This document shows, piece after piece, positions 11,376-23,463 of a DNA stretch of 64,000 nucleotides (positions are counted from its first letter, which is position 1; every line of letters starts with the position of its first letter). The stretch covers positions 124,373,988 to 124,437,987 of the forward strand of contig CM067082.1 of the NCBI GenBank assembly GCA_034008185.1, read 5' to 3'. A program made the translations under genes and the position numbers. Origin of the DNA: Gorsachius magnificus (lineage: Eukaryota; Chordata; Aves; Pelecaniformes; Ardeidae). The notes under the pieces were generated by a model. The model searched no databases. It saw nothing but the letters and a program-made list of their open reading frames with translations, and had not been told where the DNA came from.

Positions 11376-12640
11376 CTGTACAGAAGTGTGAGGAAGTTAT
11401 TGCAACAGGTGGAATTCCTCTCAGATTTTTTTTTCTACTTCACACTGTTTACTATACTGGGACAAGAAAAGCAATGGGAAAAAGAGCTGGAAGAAGGCAT
11501 TTCATCAGCTTGGTTTAGGTTCTATTTCTTAAACAGCAAAAGAAAAATCAACAAACACCTATTTTGACAGCATTTAGGCTGAACATGAAGGAAACATAAA
11601 ATAACAGAGAGAACTGCACTGGAGGAAAGAAATCCACATTCTAACAAGTTAAAAGCGACAGATCATAACAGACGCATTAACTTGTACAATAATTTTGCTC
11701 ATGTATGTAAGCCCAACGCCTTCTTCAACAGGGACCATCAAGAAACTTATACACATTAAACAGCATGAATAATTTCATTGTTCTTAACAGGTTTCTCAAC
11801 TCACGCAAATGTGTGAATATAGATAATTTTTTTAGCATATAGTTAGACATGCTGCTGCCCACCTTGTTTAAGTCACAGGTTTAAACAATCTGAAATGTAT
11901 TTGAAATTTTAAACATAGAACCTCCCTATACAACATTATCATACCTTGGCTTTTCAGAATTTGCACATAATGAGAACTTTCCCTGGCATATGTGGTTTGG
12001 ATTATAGGTATATTGATAACACACAAATTATTCTCTTTACTAAGCAGGGGTTCAGTGACTTTTTTTGGTCAGAATGAACAATTAAGGCACAATATTTTGC
12101 GTAAATTCAAATGTTTAGTTTGAATGCGGTAATTACCTCTGGCCAGTAATAAATAATAGACCATAAACCCCCTTGTATTTCAACTACCATTGTCCTAAAT
12201 GACATGGAGCTTGGCAGAAGGGACTTCTGTAACTCAGAAGTATTTTATCTCTGTGACTCCAAGAGGTTAAAAAGCCACCAAAGATTAAATAAAAGAAGGT
12301 ATTAAAGCCAGGTGAAGGAATAACCTGCAGAACTTTGTCACAAACCATGATTTGTGACAATGTGTCAACCAGCAACTGCCAGTCCATGCAAAAGGAAAAC
12401 AAGACAAATTACTTTGATTTTGATAATAAAGAATGCAAAACCCACTTCTGATACTCTTCTAAGTAAGCCTGAGACTCTCACAATAGTGTTAATTCAGTGG
12501 GTTAAAAACAAGCCTATCACAGAAATATTCAAACTAACTGTCAATATGGTATTATTTTTAAAAAATAGATATTTCATTACCCACTCTAAATAATTTAAAT
12601 GCAAGATATAAATGGACATAAACCACTAAACTCTATTAAC

Positions 12641-12865
12641 TTTGAAGTCTCTGTTGATTTCATCCAATCTGTCTCCATCTTCAGGCAGCTGGTTTCCAGT
12701 ATCTTTGGAGCTAGTGAAAACACCTTCTGGATAGGACCATGTGTGTTGAACTTCCATCTAAATGGAGATGACAGAATCTGCCATGTTTAATTTATTTTTC
12801 CAACATTTCACTTGTTCAATGAAATATAGCACATATTGACTTTTCAGAATTGTTTGTGGCTGAAC
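12641..12865 (-). pseudogene. DNAH11: DNAH11 remnant, linker exon with TAG stop
   Basis: The acceptor is tcctag and the donor is AAA|gttaat (weak). The length is 225 nt, exactly the expected 75 codons, with no indel. It reads [20 protein letters not shown] and [15 protein letters not shown], then TAG at 12758-12760, then MEVQHTWS and further codons to NRDFK. In human the stopped codon is the Trp of FTWMEVQRTWS, so a single TGG to TAG change explains it. Confidence 0.94.
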
Positions 12866-13134
12866 CTAGGAGAACAAAACCAGTGAAAAACTGCACTAAT
12901 CAAAATGTTTTATCAAACAGAGGAACTAGAGCTAGTAAGAGTTTAACAAATTCTCCTGTAACTTATTATTAACGTATATCATAACAGAAGACATCTTTAA
13001 ACAGTGCAAATGGACAGCATGTTATTAAATTATTAAAAAAAAAATCTAAGAAAATATAAGCTTAGAAAGCTGTAATTTTGTTAACTCCTACATCGAGACA
13101 GGAATGATAATATTTCTATTAATTAAATCCTTAC

Positions 13135-13246
13135 TTGATTGTTATCTAACGTTTCAAGCAGCTTTTAATAAAGGAGCTTCATTCCTGTGATGCTCTTCAT
13201 AAGAAAATTACATGGCAGCCCATGTTTGGCTGATTTCTGCCAAAAT
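13135..13246 (-). pseudogene. DNAH11: DNAH11 remnant, linker exon with TAA stop and 11-nt deletion
   Basis: The acceptor is tgttcccag and the donor is CAA|gtaagg. It reads ILAEISQTWAAM, then TAA at 13208-13210 in place of the human Lys codon of TMKFSY, then FSYEEHHRNEAPLLK. After PLLK an 11-nt deletion near 13162 removes the SDEQ region. The end LLETLDNNQ is readable only in another frame. The exon is 112 nt against 123 nt expected. Two independent null lesions lie in one exon. Confidence 0.93.
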
Positions 13247-13503
13247 CTGGGAACAAGAAGAGTAGTAATAACATTTGTCTATACATATCACATCTCCTGT
13301 TTTGAGTTGAGAACTTTCGTTAAATTATATTTCATTCACAGTGATGGTAAACTGCACGACAGAAAAGAAGTTAGTTTCACTAGGCTGTGAATTTTGCTCC
13401 CTAGGTAAGTGACATGAAAATATTCACTTCCATCATTAGTTTCTTGAAACAAGACTGAACTAAGCAAATGCAAAAACAGAAGTTAAAAATGGGCACCTCT
13501 CAC

Positions 13504-13626
13504 CTTTACAGTACCCAGCTCTTCCACAGCGTTGTCAACTATACTTTGGACTTCGTCTTCTCCTTTATGAAGCTGGAGTCCCAGAAGGTCTGTTAAGGTG
13601 GTATCCTCTGCTACTAAAAACCTGAC
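13504..13626 (-). pseudogene. DNAH11: DNAH11 remnant, linker exon (open frame)
   Basis: A 41-codon phase-0 exon runs from acceptor ctttatag to donor AAAG|gtgaga. It reads [20 protein letters not shown] then [21 protein letters not shown] in part. The human counterpart is [20 protein letters not shown] followed by the conserved IVDKAVKELG. There is no lesion. Confidence 0.92.
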
Positions 13627-14053
13627 CTATAAAGCAAAGGGACAGAAGAGAGCAAAATAAGTAAACATATAAGAAAAATCAGACATAAGCATATAAGAAA
13701 GTGTTCAAATGGAATCCAAGTAAAAACCAATGAAATAAGTTATATGTGCTCTAGATACTGGATATACGTCCAGATTTACACCAAAACTGTGAACTTAATA
13801 TCCTAGATAAAATATTTCTTGATGCTGTTATGGTGTTTATTTGTTTGTCTTGTACTGTGACGTATTGTGTATCATAACATTAAAAGGCAAGTTTATTTGC
13901 ACAGCTGCCATCGAAGTTGAGGTAAGCTACAGACACTGTATTTGCACAGTAGAAATCTTGGGGAGTGGTGGGGGTATTTGCCATATTTTGTTACTGCTTT
14001 GCAAAATATCTATAAAAAAAATTAAAATTTTAATCAAGGCTTTCAAAAGATGA

Positions 14054-15013
14054 CAATCAAACCTCTTTTCATTTTTTGTTAAAAAAAAAATCACAAAAAT
14101 TTTGTGCTAGGCCTATTTAGGAGCTTTCTGCATTAAAAATAATTTAAAATGAAAAATGCTTGGTATATTGGAACAGAAACATTCCATTATGTTCTTCTGT
14201 GCTTTTCTTTCAGCTTTCCAGTTTTCCTCATTTTTAAAATTATTGAAAATTGATTTTTTTTTTTCCAAAATGGTTAAAAAATTTTATTCAAATTTTGAAA
14301 ACCAACAACTGGCCCACGTTATACCCTAGGATCCAAAACCACTAGAATTCTTTTTGAAAAACTGAAAGAATTTTTTTTTTTTTCAGTTCATGCAAACTTC
14401 TTTGGTTTTCCAGATACAGGATCAACAGTTGGGTAAATTGTATACATTTCTTCCCCCTGCTCTTCTCCCCCCCACCCCATCTACTGTCAGGTCAACAGTC
14501 TCCCTATGCACTAATTCTTAAAATATTTACTAGTAGGCTGATATTTCGAGTGGCCTTTCTTTCCTATATTTTCCATTTCCCTCTGCCCATCGTTTCCTCT
14601 GTTTGTTATTAAGAAATATTCTCCTTTGCTATCCAGAAAAGTTTCCAGCCACATTGCTTGGTTTTCTTATAAGTATTTAATAGAAATTGTTACTAGGAAG
14701 TATTCCCCTGTTCCAGAGAACCTTTCAATCTCTGTGCTCTTTCCAGGCTCAACAGGGAGACAGCCAGGTATGGAAGAACCCCCTCATTCAGCAAGGCAGA
14801 TCTGCCTTCAGAGAACTGGGTCCTTTTGTCTGAGCAGAGACCACAAATTCATTTCTCAACCCTCAAGATGCTTCTGTCCAAAACCTAAATTTCTGCTCCA
14901 CTTACATGTTGAATAGTTGGCAGCAGTGGCTCTACCACGTACCTGACAGTACTGCTGCATCTATGGGTAGAGCATGAAGACCATCACTGGGGTCTCTTTG
15001 GCTGAGTACTTAC
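14054..15013. other. DNAH11 intron remnant with T-rich tracts
   Basis: T-runs occur at about 14255 and 14370; otherwise there is nothing I recognise. Confidence 0.5.
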
Positions 15014-15172
15014 TCCTGGCACGATCATGACCTGGTTCGGGTGTCTCCCTCTGATTGCACGATTTTGCAACTCCAGTATTGCCCTCAGTGATGACATCAG
15101 ATTCTTCACCTTTAACTCCAAGCCCCTACATACACCCTGGGAATGAACTTCTTTATCCAAAGACCACATTTC
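15014..15172 (-). pseudogene. DNAH11: DNAH11 remnant, exon (open frame, diverged)
   Basis: The acceptor is ccttag and the donor is GGA|gtaagt; the exon has 53 codons, the same length as in human. It reads EMWSLDKEVHSQGVCRGLEL and then KVKNLMSSLRAILELQNRAI. The family motif LDKEVRxWDxxTGLE has lost its Trp and Asp, and RHW is RHP, changes expected under relaxed constraint. There is no stop. Confidence 0.9.
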
Positions 15173-16522
15173 CTAAGGAATAAGATTAAAATAATTGCAA
15201 TAATTACTTGTCATTAACAGGCACCTTGTTAATAACTTTAAGAAACATTTAGGAGGTTTGTCAGAAAACTCTACTTTCCTGTTTCATATGCAGATGTGTG
15301 GGACAGCTGTAGTTAGCACAAGTCTAGGGAAGATTTTATTGAGGTCATTGGTTTATGTGGCAGATAAAGCAAAGGCTCTGGAAACATCCTTTCCAGTATG
15401 TCACTTATAGTAACGGAACTGTATTAACTCTGCATTTGCACAGTGGTTTTATGATTACATTTGGATCACAGCCATTTACTTCATCACAGCCATGATGATT
15501 TAGGTCTAACCTTCTTATTAATTATTTTACTGCACATAGAAGTATCCATAAATTTAATATATTCGAAACCACCATTCAGATGGGTAAGGGAGACTCATAT
15601 GCACACTGGAGCGTGATAAACATGACACAAGTGATCAGCTCACGGGCAGTGATCCACATCTTCTCTGTTCCATGACCTGGCATATGTGCCACAGTGAACG
15701 ATGCAAAAGCAGAAGGGGAATGGGGTTATCTCAACCCTCTCCTCACTTTTATCGCGCCTATCACAGCATACAACCCCCGGTATCATAACGGGCTAAGTGG
15801 GGTCACATTGTTTTGAAGCAGTTTAAGCCAAGCTGTAAGTCTGATTCTTCTCTTCAGGCACTACTGATAGGGCAGGCAATTAAACTTATTTATTCCTGAA
15901 TGAAACAAATGTGTAAAGAAGAAACTTTATACTCTTTAGCGTCAAGACTTCCTTCCTTCCATACTCAACTACTATGCTATGAACAACAACTATTCTTCTA
16001 GTGTCCTGCAAATAGTCTGGGGCCTTCGCTGCTATTTTTGCTTCATTCCCTTGTCCTATTAGAACTGTCTTCTGCAGGGCTTACTATCAACAAAATTTTG
16101 CAAATACTTCAAGCAAAGGAAGTGTCCTCCCTTTAAAATTGAGCATCTTTGCTGCAGCTCCCAACACTCTCGAGGTATGTCTATAAGCGGAGCAGATAAA
16201 CCTCTGCAAATTCCCTGTCTCTAAAAATAATGACTTTCATCTGGTGGGGCCTATCATAAAACCCTACCCTCTTCATTCTTTTACATACTGCCTCAATTTG
16301 GAGAAGTGACAGCACAGTTTGACCATGCGCCTCTACAGGGGCTGGAAACTTAGTCAGAAGAATAAAGTTTTAAAGGAAAGCTCCCAAAACAAAATACATT
16401 CCAGAACATTCAGTTTGGATGCGAGCAACAAATCCTCTGGAACATCAAAGTGGGAGGGAAGAGCGAGGAAGAGGTGGCACCGAAACAGACAAATTGCAGA
16501 AAGAGACAGCTATGGAACCTGC

Positions 16523-16606
16523 CTTGGCAAACCTTCCAAGCTCCACATCCATCTGTTCCACATTAATCTGTCTCCACTGGGTTTTAGCCCAATCATCAAT
16601 GCTGCT
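16523..16606 (-). pseudogene. DNAH11: DNAH11 remnant, exon with GC donor
   Basis: A 28-codon phase-0 exon follows acceptor ctgtttcag. It reads [20 protein letters not shown] then VELGRFAK, nearly the human sequence ([28 protein letters not shown]). The donor is AAG|gcaggt. This is the second GC donor in a row. It could be a tolerated GC-AG site or a decayed GT site. Confidence 0.92.
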
Positions 16607-17464
16607 CTGAAACAGAAAGTACAGATAAAAGTGTCAACAACATTTGGTAAAGACAAGCTTCTGCTATATAACAGATAAATGGATGTAGGGGGAAAGCCCA
16701 TCACCAGCAATAGCTCTTGGACCTTATTTTTTCCAACCCTACACCACCACCACGTAGAAAGCATACAAAAAAGCCCATCTTCTCAACATTCAACCCAGAC
16801 CACAAGCATTTAAACTATTTTATACTTGTTTCTAATAGGTATGCATACATACATTTCTTGCACTATGAAACACACACTTCTATCCACTGCTAATATCCAG
16901 ATACACCTGGGAAATGTGGCAAAAACTGCCCTGCATCCCCTTCTGGCAATACAAATGCTACGCAAACAATTATGGAAAGAAAATCTGGTACATATATTTT
17001 TAGCCTCGCCTATGAAAAACAACTTCTTGAGGTAAACAGAACTTTACAAGGCTGATTTCCCATACAGGTCAGCACACTGACTTTTCTGGACTCTTGCTTC
17101 TAGTTTTCTACAGCTTTCTAACGTACAATCCTCAGTTCTGAAGTGGAAATTACTGGCTTTCTGAATTTTTACTCAATTATTTTAATTATTCAAACAAGTT
17201 ATTGGCATTTAAAAAGCTTGAAATGAAACTATGAAGGTTGCTTTGGGATTATCTTGAAATTAGTTAACTTGACAACAGAAATATTTTTACTCTGGGTATC
17301 CTAAAACATAGCAACTATAATTTCAAAAACAAAAGGAATATGAAAATCTTCATTATTTTAAACTTTTTTTCAGAAAAATCTAAACTATAACATTTCTAGG
17401 ATCAAATTAGAAGTATAATATTTAAAATATATTCTAACTAGGTTTTTTTGAAAAAAAATCTTGC

Positions 17465-17620
17465 ATTAATATAGACACTAATATCCCAAAATTTCTTGAG
17501 CAGCTGCACTTTTCGACATTGTTTCATTTCCTTGTAGTCCGGAATAGCTAATTCAAATAGTTTTGCAAATTCCCGCATTAGTAACATTTCTTTTTCCAGC
17601 ATCTCAAGCTCTTGATTTGC
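17465..17620 (-). pseudogene. DNAH11: DNAH11 remnant, exon with lost codon and GC donor
   Basis: The exon is 156 nt (52 codons), phase 0, after acceptor ccccttcaag. It reads [20 protein letters not shown] and then [17 protein letters not shown]. The dynein signature CRKE is shortened to CRK-V by loss of one codon in an otherwise gap-free alignment. The exon must end at IN to join SSIDDW in the next exon, and the bases there are AAT|gcaaga, so the donor is GC and not GT. The frame is open. Confidence 0.9.
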
Positions 17621-18149
17621 CTTGAAGGGGAAAAGTGCACTCATTAAAGTATGGTTATGGGGTCTGTTGAGCTTACCTAAACCTGTCAGTGAAATCTGTA
17701 GATCCTGTATGTATGATTCAAGATAAGAAAAGCTGAGTGCAATTATTGCAGAGAGGTTAAAAAGCTGTGTTTGCATTGCCTCTGAAAGCACCCAAAAGGC
17801 ACACGAAGGACTCTACATTTAAACCATAAAAAGAAAAGCTGCATAGAAAACAGTAATGCTCTTACAATAAGTCTCTTAACGTATTAAACCACCTCTCCTT
17901 CCTTTAAAGTTTTATAAATGCTAACAAAGTCCCTTCATGATGTTTTAAAAAGATCCACTAAATCTTCCACTTTAGACTATCGTATTCAAAAGCACATTAT
18001 GCTGACTTTTAAAGGAACAGAGTTCCTTTAAAAACAGAGTACAAGCAAGTATTCTGAAATTTTTTATTTTATCAGTGAGCATATGCAACATTGGAAGAGA
18101 AACAAGAGAAACAGCTAGATTTAGTGGTGCTAGAATTATACCAGTTTCT

Positions 18150-18260
18150 TGGAAAAAAACCACAAAAACCAAAACCCAATGACAAACCCACAAAAAACAG
18201 TCAAAAAACCCCACCTCCCCAACTGCCCCAAAATCAAACAACCCCCCCCCAAAAAAGCAA
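18150..18260 (+). repeat. A/C-only low-complexity tract
   Basis: The plus strand is almost exclusively A and C (C-runs alternating with A-runs), ending in a run of about ten C. It resembles the tract at 5890-6030. Open frames through it are low-complexity artefacts. Confidence 0.75.
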
Positions 18261-18352
18261 CCCACAAATATTTTAATAAGTACATTGAAATATCATTAGA
18301 TTTAGTACTGGAAGATTACAAGAAAATATGTTTTTCTGAGATTCCCCATTAC

Positions 18353-18424
18353 CTTATGCATTTTCCACATCAAACCAAAAGGGAGCTTCCATTTTAAATC
18401 TTTCTCTGAATTCCACCTGCTCCC
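18353..18424 (-). pseudogene. DNAH11: DNAH11 remnant, tail exon, 3' part with truncated end
   Basis: The reading EQVEFRERFKMEAPFWFDVEN matches human [21 protein letters not shown] in part. The human exon continues PYTALDK. Here only GCATAAG remains before the donor gtaatg, so a deletion has removed most of these codons and created an in-frame TAA at the exon end. The flanking 95-base interruption is described with the upstream part. Confidence 0.82.
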
Positions 18425-18518
18425 CTTGATGAAACACAGGTAATGACACTTGTCACTGATCACATTCTCATAAAAACACAGTGATAAAAAAAAAAGATTG
18501 ATCACAGAATTCCACAAA

Positions 18519-18640
18519 CATCAAGTAAAGTGCATTTTCTTCTGATAACTGCAGTCTCAGATGCCTGAAGAGGAGCTACTTTGTGCTTTACCGACACAGC
18601 TCTCATCTCCGCGGCATTCCATTTTTCAGGCATTTCTTAT
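18519..18640 (-). pseudogene. DNAH11: DNAH11 remnant, tail exon, 5' part (start approximate)
   Basis: The minus strand reads EMPEKWNAAEMRAVSVKHKV then APLQASETAVIRRKCTLLD. The human counterpart is [20 protein letters not shown] then SPLHNAEVTLIRKKCILFD. The 5' boundary is unclear. Homology stops at 18519 and resumes at 18424, so about 95 bases of unaligned DNA interrupt it. That DNA starts GTTTGT and ends ATCAAG and could be a small intron, but splicing it out leaves the downstream part out of frame. Confidence 0.8.
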
Positions 18641-20689
18641 TCAACAGACTAAACTTATCTTGGAGGAACAATATCACACATGGCAGAAAAACATCAGGAA
18701 AATTGTATATTGACAGTGTGGATACTCCAACACCTGCCTATGAATAAGAAATTATAGTGGAGGGGTTTTTTAAGCACAAACTGTACTCTTATTTCATAGC
18801 TTTCACTAGAATTTTTGTCAACGGTAAAAGAATTAATTCTATATATCATTGGTAATCATAAACTACTTGAACTTAACAAACTCAGTTAGTTTACGTATAA
18901 CCCACATAAAACTTTATTCAGAAATATGTTGGCAATCAGTAAAACAGAGTAACGACAGTAAAACAGAGAGCAACACAGTAAGAGAAAGCTCCACTCCTGC
19001 TGCTTTAACACATTTTAAAATATAGAAAGCTGACCTCGAAACAGCTTTCTCATTCTCCAGATCTCCCCAAGATCTCTAGAAAACCCATTCAGAAAAGCAT
19101 GCAAAAAAAACCCCTTCCATCAGGATGAAAAAAAAATACCTTGACATGGGTTTTTGTCTGCATCTAAAGAAAGTACAAGCAAGAGAAGCCTGAACCCAAG
19201 TCACTTCACAGTGACTAACCTAGAAGACTAGTGTAAGGCATACATCAAAAATCATGCATTTATTTTCTTCAACATCCTCTCAATCTGGTTTGGATCAGAC
19301 AGACACAGAAATATAAATTCTGCTGTGGACTCAAAATCTCACTGAAACCGGTGAGAAGTTTTCATTTGGACTAATTAGATTATCTAATGAAAACCATTAG
19401 CTGAACTTCTACCCAGTTCTGTTCAACACTATTTAGAGTGTGGTGCATCTCCCAATACAGACCAAATAAAGCTCTCCTATACAGGTGCTGGTCTTAAAGC
19501 CAGAGCTTAATAAACTCTTTTCTCAGTGTCAGCAGGGACCACTGCAGCTGTAGCACTTTCCCACCTATTCTTACCACCAAGTTTTGTTTAATTCAGTTAA
19601 TTCCCCCAATTTCACTTGCCACCCAAAATAATTATAGCTGGAATGGGTGTGGGGCAGAATATATACAGAAACAAGTGGCTGAGGATATCTGAAAGACAAT
19701 GTCACCAGATGGGCATCAAATCCCAGCTTTTGCATCCATGTTTGAACAGAGCTCCAAACTACTGTTAGCTGTGTTAAAAAGGTGAAGAAACGTAGGAAAT
19801 ACACTCACTAGGGTTTCTATATGGCTTATGAATGTGAACATGATTTAGTCAATAGAAAAAAAAAAGAAAAGGAAAGAGAAAACAAGCAAAAATAACTACA
19901 GACCTTATCAGAACAAGATGTAACATGTCTCTTTTTTAAACTGATTTTCCATTATTCACATAAAACAAGTCTCTTAACATAAGAAAAGCTACCTGGTTTT
20001 ATGGCTGGCAGTTGAGAAAGAGAGGAAAGAGGAGAATGGAATTATTTTGCATCACTGAGATCAAAACCAGTTAATTTGGGACCATACACACACATATGTA
20101 AACATGATATTTTACTTTTACAACCCATGCTCTAGCCACTTTCTAAATCCTACCCTGCACATTTCTAACCTGTTTTCTCCCCTTTTCCCAGATATATTCT
20201 TGCTCCTAAATCACTAGCGTCTTCCTCCAGTGTCTCACACAAATTCAAAATCTTAATTGTATGTTCATGGTTTTTGGGGTTTTTTTGGGGTGGGGAAGCC
20301 TAATAAAAAAAAAATAAAAATAAAAAAAAAATCACCAAACAAGAGGCAAGCAAAGTGACTTCTCTGAGGATAAGTCATTTTCCATTCTCCTTGCTATGTT
20401 TAAAGTTATGACAAGTTACCTGCTTTCTGAAATAGTAGATTCAATACTGTATGTATTATCTGAATTCAGTAAGAAAGCAAGTTTGGAAAGAAACAGAATA
20501 AACACCAGCATTGAACACAAGATACTCATTTAACTGCTGACAATACCAAAAGTGACAGTCTAAGGAAAGTTCATTTACTCAGTATTTGTAGTTAAGTATT
20601 AATTATTACTGCCTTATACTTACCACCACTAACTTGCAATACTTTGACACAGTTTGAGTGTGATGTATATGATGTCATGGAAAGGTATC
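18641..20689. other. DNAH11 intron or deleted tail-exon region
   Basis: Human DNAH11 has many exons between those matched at 21745 and 18640. I read the minus strand here and found no convincing one. A T/G and A-rich low-complexity patch lies at about 20270-20330. Confidence 0.5.
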
Positions 20690-21090
20690 TCTAAAAGGGA
20701 CTTCAAGAGCAATTAGTCTGTGTTCCTGCCCTAAGACGAGGTCTGCGATACTTATGCTATTTCCAAGAGACATTTTTCTAGCCTTCCCTGAAAGATTTTT
20801 CAATAATGAAGAGCCTGTCATCTCCCCTAGAAATCTATTCTAGCGATTCATTATCCTTGGCATAAAGTGGTTTTCCCAGTCATCAGGCTTGAACCTTCTG
20901 CACTTTAAATTAAGTTCATTAGGTTCTGGATGTAGAGAACAGACGATTTCCTTCCTGTATGCAGAAGTCTTTAAGGTATATGAAGATTTGTGTCTGTTTT
21001 CTGTCTTCTCTTCTTCAGCCTCAACAACCATCCTCTTTCCTGAAGAGTAATGCTTATACCTGGGCACAATACTCCACCGGAGGCCGTATC
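20690..21090 (-). mobile_element. Degenerate old CR1-type LINE 3' fragment
   Basis: Phrases such as 'ggcacaatactccaccggaggccgtatcaaggg' shape (21061-21095) and 'aaagtggttttcccag' (20864-20880) correspond, with heavy divergence, to the minus-strand orientation of CR1/L3 sequence ('cacagtactccagatgtggcctcaccaggg' type). The weak open frame at 20840-21067 reflects this relic. It is much older than the other CR1 copies here. Confidence 0.55.
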
Positions 21091-21744
21091 AAGGGTGATT
21101 AAAATGAAAGATTTCTCCTTGTGACTTTCAGGACAATCACCCATTTAAACATCTTGCATATTTACCTCTTTCTTAATAACATGACATCGACTCAGGCTCT
21201 ACATACGACAACACCTAAATCACATTCTGAAGAACTGTTTCTAACCAATTGGTCTCCATCTTACATTTTAGTTATTCCTGTTTAAGAATAACACATACTA
21301 ATGCAGAAACACACTCTAACTCACGAGGCTAACTATGTGCTGCATTGGATGGAGAGCCTGGATGCATCTGCCATCCATGAGATTCTTCGTGCTTTGTGCA
21401 GTCAAGTGCAAATACGGAATGATAGTGAGGGGGGAATCTCTCTGTTTCTTTGAATTATGTTTTAGATCTGGCCTTAGCTATGGGTTAGTTTCTGGAAAGA
21501 ACCTGTATTCAGAACATCATTAAAATGAGAATAGAATTGAAGAACCCAGTTTCTGAGTCTGCAGCTGAAATACACCACAAAATTACATTTGTTTCAGAAG
21601 AATGTATTGCCGAAATATTTCCTGTTAGTCACGGCATTCAATTCACAAATGGATTACTTAGATATAAAGTATATTTAAGCAATGCACAATCTTTTTTTTT
21701 TTTTTTTAATAATACAGAACAGTTTTATGTGTATGGGTACTGAC

Positions 21745-21861
21745 CTTGAACATGGATGTTAAGCCTGAACAGTCATGAAATCCTACACAAAGAATCGAGG
21801 CAAGACATCTGTCAAGATCGACAGTTTTGGCTTTAAATTCAGTATAATCATCTTCAAACTC
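21745..21861 (-). pseudogene. DNAH11: DNAH11 remnant, tail exon (intact frame)
   Basis: This 39-codon phase-0 exon has acceptor attacag and donor AAG|gtcagt. It reads EFEDDYTEFKAKTVDLDRCL then ASILCVGFHDCSGLTSMFK. The human counterpart begins [20 protein letters not shown] and ends at FK, the same boundary. There is no lesion. It is the last tail exon I can place before a long gap in the homology. Confidence 0.9.
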
Positions 21862-23403
21862 CTGTAATGTTTAAAAGAAAAAAAAATGAAGTATAAAATG
21901 CATGCCTTTCCAATGGGAAGAGAAGCTAATGGGTAGTATGGCTGTGCTAAACACATAGCTCATTTCTGTCACTGAACAAACTGCTGAGATTTCTGTATTT
22001 CAGGTTTTTCACTAATACTTTAACTGACAAGCAGTGAATAATGCTATCTAACAGTGAAGCTTTGGGCTTGTTTTTTTCTACAGAACACTGAGTTAATAAC
22101 TGAAGTGTTTGCTTAGCAATACAGGTTATTTTTAAATAATGGTGTAAGATCAATGTGTTTGTGTACCAGTGATACAGATATTCAAGGAAAGGAAATTCTT
22201 AAAATATTTTTTTTTCAGAAGCTTGGTAAGAGGGAGAGCCATCTATGTTAGGTAATATTCCTCCGTACTCTTATGCTGACACTATTAACCCTCCCGTTAA
22301 ACAAAGAACTTCTCAACAAGTTTTTACAAGCCCAAATTATCTCTGCATGTTATCATAAGTAGGATATCATGCGCATCCAACTTCAGCTACTTGGATACTC
22401 GAAGTCAACCCACTAAGTAAACAGTATCCTTTGACTCTGACTCACTGTTACGTTTAATTAGATTATCCCAAGAATCCACAGCTACCACACGTATTAGGCA
22501 ACAGAACAACAATCATTTGCTATAGCACAGCTGTACTTTCTTAATACTCAAGGTAATTAACCATGTTCACAGATGAGGACTTTTGAAAAAATAATGCCAG
22601 AGCAGAAAATACAGGTGCACATGAATGCAAGTTCATGCTGGCTCTGATGGGGGAGCTTCAGCTCCTTCTGCTTTGTCCTGTACACAAACAGTAACACATA
22701 CAAGTAAAGCTACGCTTGTTTCTTTATTAAATATGTTAAACATTGACCATCTCTGAGAAAATATTCTTTACAACTCAGCTAAATCTCTTTTCTCTTGCAA
22801 ACTACTCAGAAAAAATATAAGTACCAGGAGCCAAATTGGACATTTAAATAAAATCCAACCTCTTTGGAAAGGTGTATCAAATTAACTTGTTTATTTAAGA
22901 ATTTTCTTCCTTTCTAACCCCTTCCCCCCCAACTAATGTGTTTTTTGTTTCGTTGGTTTTTAAACACACTGCACAAACCCACACATACTTACCCAAAACA
23001 CGTAACAGATGAACGATATGCGCTTCTTCATAGCCAATAAAGAAATTCAGATTTAGTTTTGCAACTGGGTGTGATATGTATTTGAAATACCTCTATTTAA
23101 CACATCAAAAATCTGCTTAAGGCAATCAGTCTGAGAAGCCCATATCTGTTCTCTGAAAGCTAAGCATCCTTTCGTCCTCTTTGGGGTGAGACCACCCCGT
23201 CACACCACAATCCAGACCACTGCTCTGTTCTGGATATGGGGTAATTGTATCCACATACTAACCAAAGACATACTGCATGTTGCCTGTTCAGAAGCATGTA
23301 AAACTTGTCTTGGAAATATCTGGATGCTATTAATACATCATATACTAAATAGCACGAACCTTGAAGCTTCTGACAAACAAATTAGCTTTGAGATGACAAC
23401 TAC
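21862..23403. other. DNAH11 intron remnant
   Basis: AT-rich, unique DNA; nothing recognised. Confidence 0.5.
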
Positions 23404-23463
23404 TGTTTGATAAAGCTCCTGATTAGGATTGTGAAACCTAAAGTCAAATAGTTTCTGAAGAAC
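23404..23463 (-). pseudogene. DNAH11: Possible DNAH11 remnant, short tail exon
   Basis: Sixty nucleotides lie between a good acceptor (tttttttccag) and donor ACA|gtagtt, both phase 0. The reading VLQKLFDFRFHNPNQELYQT resembles human ELCKLFKQSTYDPSDCTNM, which directly precedes the exon found at 21861. Similarity is partial (KLF, P and spacing), so the assignment leans on order and phase. Confidence 0.45.
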
